Of a stretch of 64,000 bases of DNA, positions 45,025-52,749 are shown one piece after another (position 1 is the first letter of the stretch; every line of letters begins with the position of its first letter). A model generated the notes under the pieces. That model did no database searches. It was not told the DNA's origin and saw nothing but the letters and a program-made list of their open reading frames with translations. The position numbers and the translations under genes were made by a program. This DNA comes from an uncultured Pseudomonadota bacterium (GTDB taxonomy: Bacteria; Pseudomonadota; Gammaproteobacteria; Burkholderiales; Methylophilaceae). The stretch lies in NCBI GenBank assembly GCA_903833595.1, contig CAILFU010000147.1, positions 1-64,000 on the forward strand, in the 5' to 3' direction.

Positions 45025-45880
45025 GGCCATATCCTTTGTTATCGCCATAAACATCCCAGCACGTGCGTAGGGTGTTGTCGTGGATATCTAAAACAGCACG
45101 GAAGTCATACTGGTAACCACCAGCTAAATCCCAAGCAATTGGGATACCTAAAGCTTTAGCCGACTCAAACACAAGATGATCTCGCTCAGCGAGTTGAACT
45201 GTGGTGAGCCACCCGCCTAACGGGTCTGCTACATGAGGGTCTGCCCCTGCTTGGTACAGAATGAGACCACAGTCAGAAAATCTAGCGACCAACTCAGGAA
45301 TGCGTTGCAGAAACTTTTTTGCTTGTGATGCTTCCCTGTAGTCTTTACCAGCACTGAATTGACTCAGCCAATCCCCTAGATTGAGCGTTGAGATGATGCT
45401 TGCAGTGCCATCACCATAATGCTCATCGAAATCTAAGATGCCGACCTTTTTAACCAAGCCTTCTTTCTTTAATACTTGGGCAGCAACAACTAGACCATTG
45501 AAGGTACAGAATCCACTAGCTTGCTTGTAGCTAGCGTGATGAAAGCCTGACACGGGGGCAACAGCGACTTGGCCGTTGCGGAGTGCTTCGCGTGCCGCAC
45601 TGACAATCGCACCACAGGTATAAGGCAGAGAGTCTGCAATGGAAGGTAGCTTGTTGCCAAAGCCATTGTTGGTGCGACACGCTAGCACCTTCTCTACGAA
45701 AGTCCTGTCATGCGCCAAGCTCAGCTCATCTACCGTAACTGGAATAGGTTCACGAATGTCGAGCGGTATACCAAGCGCTTGCCAAGACTTAACGGCTAGT
45801 TCTGGCTTGCCTGCACTTGGGCTAGCGCTATAGTTAATAGCCACAAGTTTGGGGGAATAAAACACGGGAATACTATTCAT
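45014..45880 (-). CDS. histone deacetylase-family hydrolase
   Basis: 288 residues. VSGFHHASYKQASGFCTFNG (the tandem histidines), ILDFDEHYGDGTASI (metal ligands) and YQAGADPHVADPLGG are HDAC/acetylpolyamine amidohydrolase motifs. The zinc site looks complete. The substrate could be an acetylated protein, polyamine or small molecule. It heads an operon with the tail-anchored and 56-residue proteins. An HDAC-like enzyme in a genomic island is uncommon. Confidence 0.8.
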   Translation of the reverse strand: MNSIPVFYSPKLVAINYSASPSAGKPELAVKSWQALGIPLDIREPIPVTVDELSLAHDRTFVEKVLACRTNNGFGNKLPSIADSLPYTCGAIVSAAREALRNGQVAVAPVSGFHHASYKQASGFCTFNGLVVAAQVLKKEGLVKKVGILDFDEHYGDGTASIISTLNLGDWLSQFSAGKDYREASQAKKFLQRIPELVARFSDCGLILYQAGADPHVADPLGGWLTTVQLAERDHLVFESAKALGIPIAWDLAGGYQYDFRAVLDIHDNTLRTCWDVYGDNKGYGHDQ

Positions 45881-45997
45881 TTAAGTTCTCCTTTTTAGCG
45901 ATATTTGCCGAAGTGGCGGAGCTCGCAATATGGATCAAAATCTCCGACCGTTTTGCCAATGCCGACTGGTCAAGTCGTGCTGAAACCAGTTAGCCTA

Positions 45998-46150
45998 TTA
46001 CAAGGAATCTAAGTAGTCATCTACTAATGTTTGAATCACTGGAGGTAAGTATGCATACCTAACTTCTGACGTGCTCACCTCGTTTGCAGCAAGCGAATGG
46101 AAGCATACACTTGAGGGGGCTTCATCTCTTTCACGATTAATGTTATTCAT
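45998..46150 (-). CDS. small hypothetical protein, 50 residues
   Basis: Starts at ATG 46150 with GAGGAG eight bases upstream; the longer ORF-track start lies inside the preceding gene. MNNINRERDEAPSSVCFHSL... ends LVDDYLDSL. It overlaps the 216-residue gene by eight bases and is thus translationally coupled and under the same riboswitch candidate. Confidence 0.5.
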   Translation of the reverse strand: MNNINRERDEAPSSVCFHSLAANEVSTSEVRYAYLPPVIQTLVDDYLDSL

Positions 46151-46793
46151 GAACACTCTCCTCTGCATCAACATCATCAAAAACTTCTTCCGACCATACC
46201 TCGTCAGCCCAGGCATTTGCTGTAGCGTTGTCAATTAGGCCTTCGTTGAATAAATATGCCCAACGCTCTTGGTCAAACGTGTTCCTCTGACTTACCCAAG
46301 ACTTAATGATTATTTGCTTGGCAGCTTGAATCGATTCAATGGCACCTTCAATAAAACCAATGGCATGATCTGTACAACCATATGCATCTTTACTGTCGCG
46401 ACTTGCCGTCACAACATGACAATTAAAACTTGGTAAATAAGTGATGTAATAAGCTTCTGGCCAACTAAAGCCTGGCCCAGAATCTGCCCAGTTGATTGTG
46501 CAGACATGTTGCGGATTGAAATTAAGCCTTGCGTCAGGTAATCGAGGCTTAGATAATCGGCCAACCTCTAAATCACCGTCGTCATTGGTGAACCCCCAGT
46601 TAGGAAGATTGTCTTGAATTGGGTTCAAAAGAATTTGAGCTACAGCAACTTCATTGCGGGTAATTTCTATCTCTGTAGGCACCCTTAACGTGTCGTATAC
46701 TTCTTCTAGACTTACGTCAGTTACGCCCCTAATGTAATTGTGCAGGATGCGCACTTCTTCATCAGGAAGCAATTTAAGAATGTTTGCAGTCAT
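46143..46793 (-). CDS. hypothetical protein downstream of SAM-II-like riboswitch
   Basis: 216 residues, not recognised. Acidic, with a central FSWPEAYYITYLPSFNCHVVTASRDS and no membrane segment. ATG follows CTAGGAG. The only visible promoter reading into it carries a SAM-II-like aptamer and a terminator, which suggests expression tied to S-adenosylmethionine level; nothing in the protein itself shows a link to methylation. Confidence 0.6.
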   Translation of the reverse strand: MTANILKLLPDEEVRILHNYIRGVTDVSLEEVYDTLRVPTEIEITRNEVAVAQILLNPIQDNLPNWGFTNDDGDLEVGRLSKPRLPDARLNFNPQHVCTINWADSGPGFSWPEAYYITYLPSFNCHVVTASRDSKDAYGCTDHAIGFIEGAIESIQAAKQIIIKSWVSQRNTFDQERWAYLFNEGLIDNATANAWADEVWSEEVFDDVDAEESVHE

Positions 46794-46880
46794 GTGTTTC
46801 TCCTAGTTTAGCTGTTTTGACAAAATGTCGAGGGCAGCAATTGGGCATAAATCCCCTCAGCGATTAGCGACCGCCAGTCG

Positions 46881-46924
46881 TACAAAAACAAAAAACCCGT
46901 TTCAGCTTAAGCTAAGAACGGGTT
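46881..46924 (-). terminator. intrinsic terminator behind the SAM-II-like aptamer
   Basis: On the minus strand AACCCGTT, a 15-base loop containing TTAGCTTAAGCT, then AACGGGTT and a run of Ts. The loop's TTAGCT is complementary to AGCTAA in the 3' part of the aptamer, which could give a SAM-dependent switch between terminated and read-through RNA. Confidence 0.7.
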
Positions 46925-46928
46925 AGTC

Positions 46929-46983
46929 ACCGAATTTAGCTAGTATTTATTAATCGCCCTGCAATCAGATTCAAATCGGCGAT
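46929..46983 (-). ncRNA. SAM-II-like riboswitch aptamer
   Basis: Minus-strand RNA begins ATCGCC GATTTGAATC, continues GATTGCA GGGCGAT, then AATAAATACTAGCTAAATTC. Stem P1 is ATCGCC/GGCGAT; the conserved SAM-II strings GATTT, TTGCA, TAATAAAT and GCTAAA occur in the right order and spacing, and GAAT in the loop can pair with ATTC after GCTAAA, as the pseudoknot requires. Recognised from memory of the SAM-II consensus; SAM-V is the close alternative. Confidence 0.7.
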
Positions 46984-46989
46984 GTGATT

Positions 46990-47018
46990 ACTATAGTAAA
47001 TCATCATTACTTTGTCAA
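46990..47018 (-). promoter_or_regulatory. consensus sigma70 promoter before the aptamer
   Basis: TTGACA (47013-47018), exactly 17 bases, TATAGT (46990-46995) on the minus strand. The predicted start, about base 46983, coincides with the first base pair of the aptamer. Confidence 0.75.
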
Positions 47019-47101
47019 GTTGAGCTGACATGACCCTTTTTAATGAGGAATTGTGCCTCACCCAAAGATTCATAGCTCACACCATTTAAACGACAACAAA
47101 A

Positions 47102-47530
47102 TTACTTTAACAGAATCAACTTGGGGATAGCATCTTTATCTGACCAAATAAGAGCGTTCTGCTCGAATTGAGTACCTAGTTTTTTAGAAGATTCTAGACT
47201 AATCCCCAGCACCAAAAAACTGTCTTCGCCAACCCACTGCAATAAAGGGTCTTGCCCAAATCCATCTATTACCTTAAAACTACGTAAAGTTAATTCATTT
47301 TTTAGCTGTTCATTTCTCAGTTGGTTTTCTTCACTGGAAAGAGACTTACTGTAAGGATTCCAAGCTGTGATGATAGCAGCACTAGCAACTCTATTTCTCT
47401 TAAAAAGCAGCTTAAGTTCTTCGCTTGATTTACTGACGTTTAAAATGAAAGCTGGATCAGCCTTTACGTGAAAATTTGTTATTTCGTAAGCAGACAGCAA
47501 GGCTTGGTCTAATTGACTTTTGAATTCCAT
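47102..47530 (-). CDS. DUF3293-type protein
   Basis: 142 residues. AAIITAWNPYSKSLSSEENQLRNEQLKNEL is the core of DUF3293, a small family of unknown function with a W-N-P motif. Soluble, no signal. Upstream TATAGT at about 47593 may be its -10. The gap to the 47802 gene holds palindrome site 9 reading the other way. Confidence 0.6.
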   Translation of the reverse strand: MEFKSQLDQALLSAYEITNFHVKADPAFILNVSKSSEELKLLFKRNRVASAAIITAWNPYSKSLSSEENQLRNEQLKNELTLRSFKVIDGFGQDPLLQWVGEDSFLVLGISLESSKKLGTQFEQNALIWSDKDAIPKLILLK

Positions 47531-47616
47531 ATATTCTATTTCTAAATTAAATAATTACATCAGGCATAGTGTATCTCTTTGCACTATTAAACTATAACTT
47601 TTGTGACTTTCGTCAG

Positions 47617-47648
47617 GCTCACCCAGCGAGCTCATTCGCGAATATAAT
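47617..47648 (+). promoter_or_regulatory. palindrome promoter, site 9
   Basis: GCTCACCCAGCGAGC (47617-47631), then 11 bases, then TATAAT (47643-47648) on the plus strand, reading into the 124-residue and metallophosphatase genes with a leader of about 150 bases. Confidence 0.68.
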
Positions 47649-47804
47649 AAAAGTCGCCGTTAACAGTTAATTAAATGCATTGGGCTTTTCATGCGGGTCA
47701 GCGCATACAGTAAAATAATCATATAATAGTTAAAGTCGAAATTTAGGTTTACTTGCCTCGACTCAAAACAAAGGCTAAACGAACCGCTTCTTAAGGAGTG
47801 AATG

Positions 47805-48176
47805 ATGAAAAAATTAACGCAAGTAAACACAAATAACTCTGAGGTTGTGCGTAGTCCGGCTTGTTTGCAGTACCTAAAATTAGCCCAATCAAGAAAGCGC
47901 GCCAAACTGACGCATATTGAATACGAGCAACTGAGGCTGGCTTATATTCATTATCACTTTAATCAGCACCCAGAAATCAATCGTAGTTTTTTTGCTAGAT
48001 GGCGTCATGCGAACGAGGCTGAGGCGCAATTAAATAATTATCTAGAATTGATGGGGATTATTGTCCTCCCAGAACAAATATTACATAATCTACATGAATT
48101 CAACTTAAGTGGTACTGGTTTTATACGATTAACTTCTTTAGTCAGAAAAATAAAACTTAACCAAAAAATTAAATAA
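47805..48176 (+). CDS. hypothetical protein
   Basis: 123 residues from ATG 47805 (AAGGAG six bases upstream; ATG 47802 is the alternative). Basic and helical, no family recognised. It starts the pair with the metallophosphatase, nine bases apart. Confidence 0.5.
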   Translation: MKKLTQVNTNNSEVVRSPACLQYLKLAQSRKRAKLTHIEYEQLRLAYIHYHFNQHPEINRSFFARWRHANEAEAQLNNYLELMGIIVLPEQILHNLHEFNLSGTGFIRLTSLVRKIKLNQKIK

Positions 48177-48185
48177 GGATGAAAT

Positions 48186-49112
48186 ATGAGTTACGACATT
48201 TTTGGGGATCTTCACGGTCACGCGGAAGCCTTAAAATCACTATTAAAGAAAATGGGTTATAGCATCGTCAATGGCGCATACAAGCACCCAAAAAATATTG
48301 CTATTTTTATTGGTGACTTTATAGATCGCGGACCTAATCAACTTGAGACGGTGAGTATTGTTAAAAGTATGGTTGATTCTGGCTATGCCCTAGCCATTAT
48401 GGGAAACCACGAGCTAAATGCCCTTGCTTGGTATTACAAGGATTCAAACGGTGAGCATTTGAGGTCGCATAAAAAACATAACAACGACCAACACGAGCAA
48501 TTTTTAAATGAGATAGGGCCTAATAATGACCTACACAAAGAAACCTTAGATTGGTTTATAACTTTACCTTTATGGCTCGATTTACCAGGGTTTCGTGCGG
48601 TTCACGCATGCTGGGATCAGGCTTCTATTGATTTTTTAAATGGTCAACTAGACTCTAAACAATGTCTATCAATAGAGCAACTTGAAAAGGCAACCAAAAA
48701 ACCAATTGTTGAAGATGGCAGCATGACTATGTTTAGTGCAGTTGAAACCATACTAAAAGGTATTGAAAGACCATTACCTAAGGGTATAACTTTTAAAGAT
48801 GCAGAGGGACAAGAGCGAAGTAACGTAAGGGTTAAATGGTGGAAAATAAATGCCACAACCATTAGAGAGGTTGCCTTAGCTGAACCACTAGTTCTGGATA
48901 AGATTCCATACATCCCTTATGAATCAAATACCCCACAATATAGGGGGAAGCCTGTATTTTTCGGCCACTATTGGATGAAAGGCGAACCCATAGCCCTGAG
49001 TAATAATATCGCTTGCGTGGATTATAGTGTGGCTAAGAATGGCAAGTTAACCGCCTATCGCTGGAGGGGTGAATCAGCATTAAACAATCAGAATTTCTGT
49101 CAGCAAGACTGA
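48186..49112 (+). CDS. calcineurin-like metallophosphoesterase
   Basis: 308 residues. DIFGDLHGHAEALKSLL, FIGDFIDRGPNQLETV and MGNHELNALAW give the two-metal site of the PPP/ApaH-like group, and FFGHYWMKGEP supplies the C-terminal histidine. It resembles PrpE/ApaH-type enzymes, which split dinucleoside tetraphosphates or phosphoproteins. AAGGATG precedes the ATG. Controlled by site 9 by position. Confidence 0.8.
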   Translation: MSYDIFGDLHGHAEALKSLLKKMGYSIVNGAYKHPKNIAIFIGDFIDRGPNQLETVSIVKSMVDSGYALAIMGNHELNALAWYYKDSNGEHLRSHKKHNNDQHEQFLNEIGPNNDLHKETLDWFITLPLWLDLPGFRAVHACWDQASIDFLNGQLDSKQCLSIEQLEKATKKPIVEDGSMTMFSAVETILKGIERPLPKGITFKDAEGQERSNVRVKWWKINATTIREVALAEPLVLDKIPYIPYESNTPQYRGKPVFFGHYWMKGEPIALSNNIACVDYSVAKNGKLTAYRWRGESALNNQNFCQQD

Positions 49113-49163
49113 TTTGCGTTACTAGCCAATAATTAGCTATTTAATGCTATTCACCTAAACCAA

Positions 49164-49901
49164 TCACCATTCCATCCTTATAAATTCACATCCAAACTTT
49201 ACTTCTTTTTTTAATCGGATGTGACGGTGAGCACCCCTATCCTTTAAGACGTTAAAAGTTTTAGCAATCTCAATCGGCTTATTCGGATCAAAAATATCGG
49301 TAAAGGTGAAGCTTTCAATCCCTTTATGCTCATCACAGAAATGGCATATCGCCTCTATCTGACAGGTTGTGACATCCAAATGAGTTCTCATTCTAGCCAT
49401 ATGCATTAACCCTATATTTTTAGCACCCCAAGCATTTTTAGCATGAGCAATTGCTTCATAAGTAACATTGTAAAAATAATCTCGATATGGCTTGCCGTAT
49501 TCTGGTGTCGCATATTTTGCATAACTACGAGAACCTTCATAGGGTGAGATGACTATACCTCGCAATCGACTGTCATCAATCATGGCAGGTATTGCAATCA
49601 AGATGATGTCTGGGTTGCTTCTGTTCCAATCAGCTAAGCTTGATATATTGAGTTCCAATTCATCCGAACATCCACCCAAGAACCATTTAACAACATTCCT
49701 ATCAAGCAAACCTAATTCTGCCGAAAGAAATGACCTCATCATGCCTAAATGTGAGAATCCATCTTCTGAATCAACGATGATGGTATCTATCAACCCCTCC
49801 TCTACCAAGGTCTTAATGCTGCAATTTGGCAAGTAATTAATCACCACATCTTCGCCAAGTCGGGTTCGGATGGATGTTACGTTTTCTTTGTTTAGGATCA
49901 T
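49164..49901 (-). CDS. hypothetical protein
   Basis: 245 residues, soluble, mixed alpha/beta. GLIDTIIVDSEDGFSHLGMMRSFLSAE and GAKNIGLMHMARMRTHLDVTTCQ stand out but match no family I can name. Starts 34 bases after the -10 of palindrome site 10, with a short leader and no obvious ribosome binding site. Confidence 0.55.
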   Translation of the reverse strand: MILNKENVTSIRTRLGEDVVINYLPNCSIKTLVEEGLIDTIIVDSEDGFSHLGMMRSFLSAELGLLDRNVVKWFLGGCSDELELNISSLADWNRSNPDIILIAIPAMIDDSRLRGIVISPYEGSRSYAKYATPEYGKPYRDYFYNVTYEAIAHAKNAWGAKNIGLMHMARMRTHLDVTTCQIEAICHFCDEHKGIESFTFTDIFDPNKPIEIAKTFNVLKDRGAHRHIRLKKEVKFGCEFIRMEW

Positions 49902-49934
49902 TTAAATCAGTAAATATAAATATCAAGTAAGTTC

Positions 49935-49967
49935 ATGATAGTTCATTCAGTAGCTCATCCAGTGACC
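49935..49967 (-). promoter_or_regulatory. palindrome promoter, site 10
   Basis: GCTCATCCAGTGACC (49953-49967), then 12 bases, then TATCAT (49935-49940) on the minus strand, reading into the 245-residue gene. The palindrome is the least perfect of the ten. A dnaB promoter reading right may overlap it. Confidence 0.58.
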
Positions 49968-50022
49968 CACTAGATTCATTAAACTTAGTTTAAATTTTAT
50001 CCTTTCCTCTAGAAGGCATTCC

Positions 50023-51381
50023 ATGTTTGACGAGTCCTATAACTCTCTTAAAGTACCACCCCATTCATTAGAATCAGAACAGTCAGTCCTTGGCGGGCTA
50101 CTCATTGAAAATACTGCTCTAGACAGAGTGGCTGACGTGCTTAATGCCTCAGACTTTTACAGACACGATCACCGTTTAATTTATCAACATATCACCAACT
50201 TAATTAACAACAATAGTCCTGCTGACATCGTTACGGTTGCTGAATCTTTAGAAAACACATCAGAGCTATCTGGCATAGGTGGACTTGCCTATTTAGGAGC
50301 CTTAGCGCATAACACACCATCATCAGCCAACATTAGACGATATGCGGAAATTGTCAGAGAGCGTGCTGTAGTTCGTCAACTCATTGAGGTGAGCACAGGT
50401 ATTACTGATAGCGCATTCAATCCTCAAGGGCGTGATGCAAAAAATCTTTTAGATGAAGCTGAATCGAAAATCTTAAAAATTGCTGAAAGTGGCAATCGTT
50501 CTGCTCAAGGGTTTTCTAGCGTTCAGGACATCTTGCCTACTGTAATTAACCGTATTGATGAGTTGTACCAACTTGAAAACAAAAACGGCGTTACTGGAAT
50601 CTCTACAGGCTTTGAAGATTTAGACACCTATACTTCCGGCTTTCAACCTGGCGATTTGATTATAGTAGCTGGCCGCCCTTCTATGGGTAAAACTGCATTT
50701 TCAATCAATATTGCAGAAAATATTGCCTTAAACAGTAAATTACCCATCGCTATTTTTTCAATGGAAATGGGATCGGCGCAGCTTGTTACTAGGATGATTG
50801 GTTCCATTGGTAGACTAAATCAACAGCGCATGAGAAATGGTAGTCTAGAGGATGATGATTGGGAGCGTTTAACGGCGGCCGTAAGTAAACTTAATGATGC
50901 GCCTATATACATTGATGATGGAGCTGGTCTTACCTCTTTTGAGCTACGCGCACGTGCTAGAAGACTACAAAGACAATCTGGCCAACTGGGTTTAATAGTG
51001 ATTGATTATATTCAATTGATGTCGGGCACCTCAGACAAAGCTAACGAGAACAGAGCCACTGAAATCTCTCAGATATCTCGTTCACTTAAATCATTAGCAA
51101 AAGAATTGAATGTACCAGTGGTTGCACTTTCACAACTTAACCGAAGCGTTGAACAACGCCAAGATAAAAGACCAGTAATGTCTGACCTAAGGGAATCTGG
51201 TGCCATTGAACAAGACGCAGACTTAATTTTATTTATCTATAGAGATGAGGTTTACAACAAAGACACTGACCAGAAAGGTACTGCTGAAATCATTATATCG
51301 AAACAACGAAATGGTCCGATTGGGACTGTACGTCTAACATTTTTAGGCGAACATACAAGATTTGAAAACTTTGCTTATTAA
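50023..51381 (+). CDS. dnaB: replicative DNA helicase (DnaB family)
   Basis: 452 residues. N-terminal LKVPPHSLESEQSVLGGLLIE is the DnaB primase-interacting domain; the RecA-like motor has GRPSMGKTAFS, a Walker B region LIVIDYIQLM and SQLNRSVEQRQDKRP. Complete. Probably a second copy beside the host helicase, used for replication of the excised island or for phage-like replication. Starts the replication block. Confidence 0.93.
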   Translation: MFDESYNSLKVPPHSLESEQSVLGGLLIENTALDRVADVLNASDFYRHDHRLIYQHITNLINNNSPADIVTVAESLENTSELSGIGGLAYLGALAHNTPSSANIRRYAEIVRERAVVRQLIEVSTGITDSAFNPQGRDAKNLLDEAESKILKIAESGNRSAQGFSSVQDILPTVINRIDELYQLENKNGVTGISTGFEDLDTYTSGFQPGDLIIVAGRPSMGKTAFSINIAENIALNSKLPIAIFSMEMGSAQLVTRMIGSIGRLNQQRMRNGSLEDDDWERLTAAVSKLNDAPIYIDDGAGLTSFELRARARRLQRQSGQLGLIVIDYIQLMSGTSDKANENRATEISQISRSLKSLAKELNVPVVALSQLNRSVEQRQDKRPVMSDLRESGAIEQDADLILFIYRDEVYNKDTDQKGTAEIIISKQRNGPIGTVRLTFLGEHTRFENFAY

Positions 51382-51691
51382 TAAATCAATTCTAAGTAAG
51401 TGGCTATTTATCGCCTTACTATTAACAGCAATTCTATTGCTTATCAATGGAGCCTCTATAACAAATACTGCTGAGGGATATTTTCTTGCGAAATATGACC
51501 TGTATACAAATCATCCTAAGTTATATGTGTATGGGTATGTTGATTCAACGAGAATGAAAGAAGACTTCAAGCATGTTGATATAAAGCTGGTTTTTCGCGG
51601 ATGCCTTATCGGAGACGAGAGATATCAACTAGAGAAAAGCTACAATCAAACAATCGTTAGTGAAATGAAACTACCTCAAGTCTGTTGTTGA
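51362..51691 (+). CDS. hypothetical membrane protein
   Basis: 109 residues from TTG 51362, overlapping the dnaB end. One membrane helix (WLFIALLLTAILLLING), then a short soluble domain with cysteines. No family recognised. Its reality rests on the overlap and the clean frame; no strong ribosome binding site is visible. Confidence 0.4.
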   Translation: MKTLLINKSILSKWLFIALLLTAILLLINGASITNTAEGYFLAKYDLYTNHPKLYVYGYVDSTRMKEDFKHVDIKLVFRGCLIGDERYQLEKSYNQTIVSEMKLPQVCC

Positions 51692-52048
51692 GAATAGGCG
51701 CTTCGGGGCGGTTCCAGTCTAACAACCCATAAACCAATCCCCTGCTTAAGGTTCGTGCGCAAAACCCCTATCTAAAAACCTTTCAAAAATTTTTAAATTT
51801 TTTTTTGCAAAACTCGTTAAACGAAGTCGCGTCGCACCCCATCCCCCGTTCTACAAAAGCCGTACCCCACTTCGGATTCGCTTTGTAAAAAGCGTCAGGG
51901 GGACCCACGCATCCCACAACTAAACTAAATTCACGTCGCGCGTAGCGCGTCGTTTCCAATCTGTTTTGCAGGCTTACCTAGCCTACAGGACAGTATCACG
52001 CAGCAGCCATTTGGCTGCTGTTTTCGTTTGACTATTAGGAGAATCATC
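51692..52048. other. gene-free stretch with AT tract and hairpins
   Basis: 357 bases without a convincing gene. It holds an AT-rich tract (around 51781-51808, long A and T runs), then a C/G-rich part, a stem ACG-CGCGC/GCGCG-CGT around 51932-51952 and a terminator at 52001. Position right after dnaB makes an origin of replication possible, but no iterons were found. Confidence 0.35.
52001..52024 (+). terminator. intrinsic terminator
   Basis: CAGCAGCC, short loop, GGCTGCTG, then TTTT. Ends any transcript from dnaB before the small genes at 52049. Confidence 0.75.
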
Positions 52049-52249
52049 ATGAAACAATATAAGCAAGGAATACCTCTCAATAAAACAGCACCAACTACCA
52101 ATTCTGGTAGCGCTGTTAAATCTGTAGCACTCGCTACGTTCAAGTTCCTGCGTGCCTCTAGCGCGCAGGCTTCAAAGATACCTGGCGTGCTTCAGCAAGC
52201 CACTAGCGACATCGTCGAAGCTTGGGCTGAATCCAGCCCAAAGCCATAA
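52049..52249 (+). CDS. small hypothetical protein, 66 residues
   Basis: Starts at ATG 52049 with TAGGAG eight bases upstream; the ORF track begins seven codons earlier. MKQYKQGIPLNKTAPTTN... ends EAWAESSPKP. Basic and soluble. It stands 12 bases before the next small gene, so they form a pair. No family recognised. Confidence 0.55.
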   Translation: MKQYKQGIPLNKTAPTTNSGSAVKSVALATFKFLRASSAQASKIPGVLQQATSDIVEAWAESSPKP

Positions 52250-52261
52250 CGGAGGTTAATC

Positions 52262-52537
52262 ATGTTACTAACAGGATTAACCGTGTTTCTAGGGGTAACT
52301 CTACTACTAGCAAAACTGCCGCGCAGGACCATGCTAAAGGCACTGAAGCACGAAGTCGCAGTAGATATTACCGTGTCAGCAATCACACTAGCAATTCACT
52401 GGGGCAGCTACGAAGGCATAATGGCTGCAACCATAGCAGGTCTATTGATGAGCATGGCAACCTCGGCAATGAAAAAACTAGTAGGTCACATCGACGGGGA
52501 CATGTACTACCCCGGCGTCATCTGTCTAAAAATCTAA
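52262..52537 (+). CDS. small hypothetical membrane protein
   Basis: 91 residues. Hydrophobic N-terminus (LLTGLTVFLGVTLLLA) and a second apolar stretch (GIMAATIAGLLMSMAT), so two membrane helices. GGAGG precedes the ATG. Part of the replication-block small genes; function unknown. Confidence 0.5.
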   Translation: MLLTGLTVFLGVTLLLAKLPRRTMLKALKHEVAVDITVSAITLAIHWGSYEGIMAATIAGLLMSMATSAMKKLVGHIDGDMYYPGVICLKI

Positions 52538-52579
52538 ATAGGCAGAAACCACTAGTGCAGGTTGCGCTACTTGCTGCAT

Positions 52580-52617
52580 CAGCAGAAGCAGGACGGTCTA
52601 TCGTCCGAGTACTGCTG
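52580..52617. repeat. nested hairpin upstream of DUF932 gene
   Basis: CAGCAG ... GGACG-N6-CGTCC ... CTGCTG: an inner 5-bp stem enclosed by an outer 6-bp stem. It is too far from a T run to be a terminator and may be a structured leader or a single-strand initiation-type site. Confidence 0.4.
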
Positions 52618-52672
52618 CATATTTATATGAAGAGGCTCAAATAGCGTGACCTAAACTAGCAACACAAAACAG

Positions 52673-52706
52673 AAGCCCCGTCTTGTTCAACAAGCGGGGC
52701 TTTGTC
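52673..52706 (+). terminator. intrinsic terminator
   Basis: AAGCCCCG ... CTTG/CAAG ... CGGGGCTT followed by TG: strong stem of 12 pairs with a short T run, before the DUF932 gene. Confidence 0.7.
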
Positions 52707-52749
52707 ACATCTATACGCAGTAAAACTTAATAAATAGGAGTAATACAAA

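Noticed and set aside
47660-47905. 81-codon minus-strand ORF over the leader of the 124-residue gene
   Set aside because: No upstream signals and it overlaps a supported start site on the other strand.
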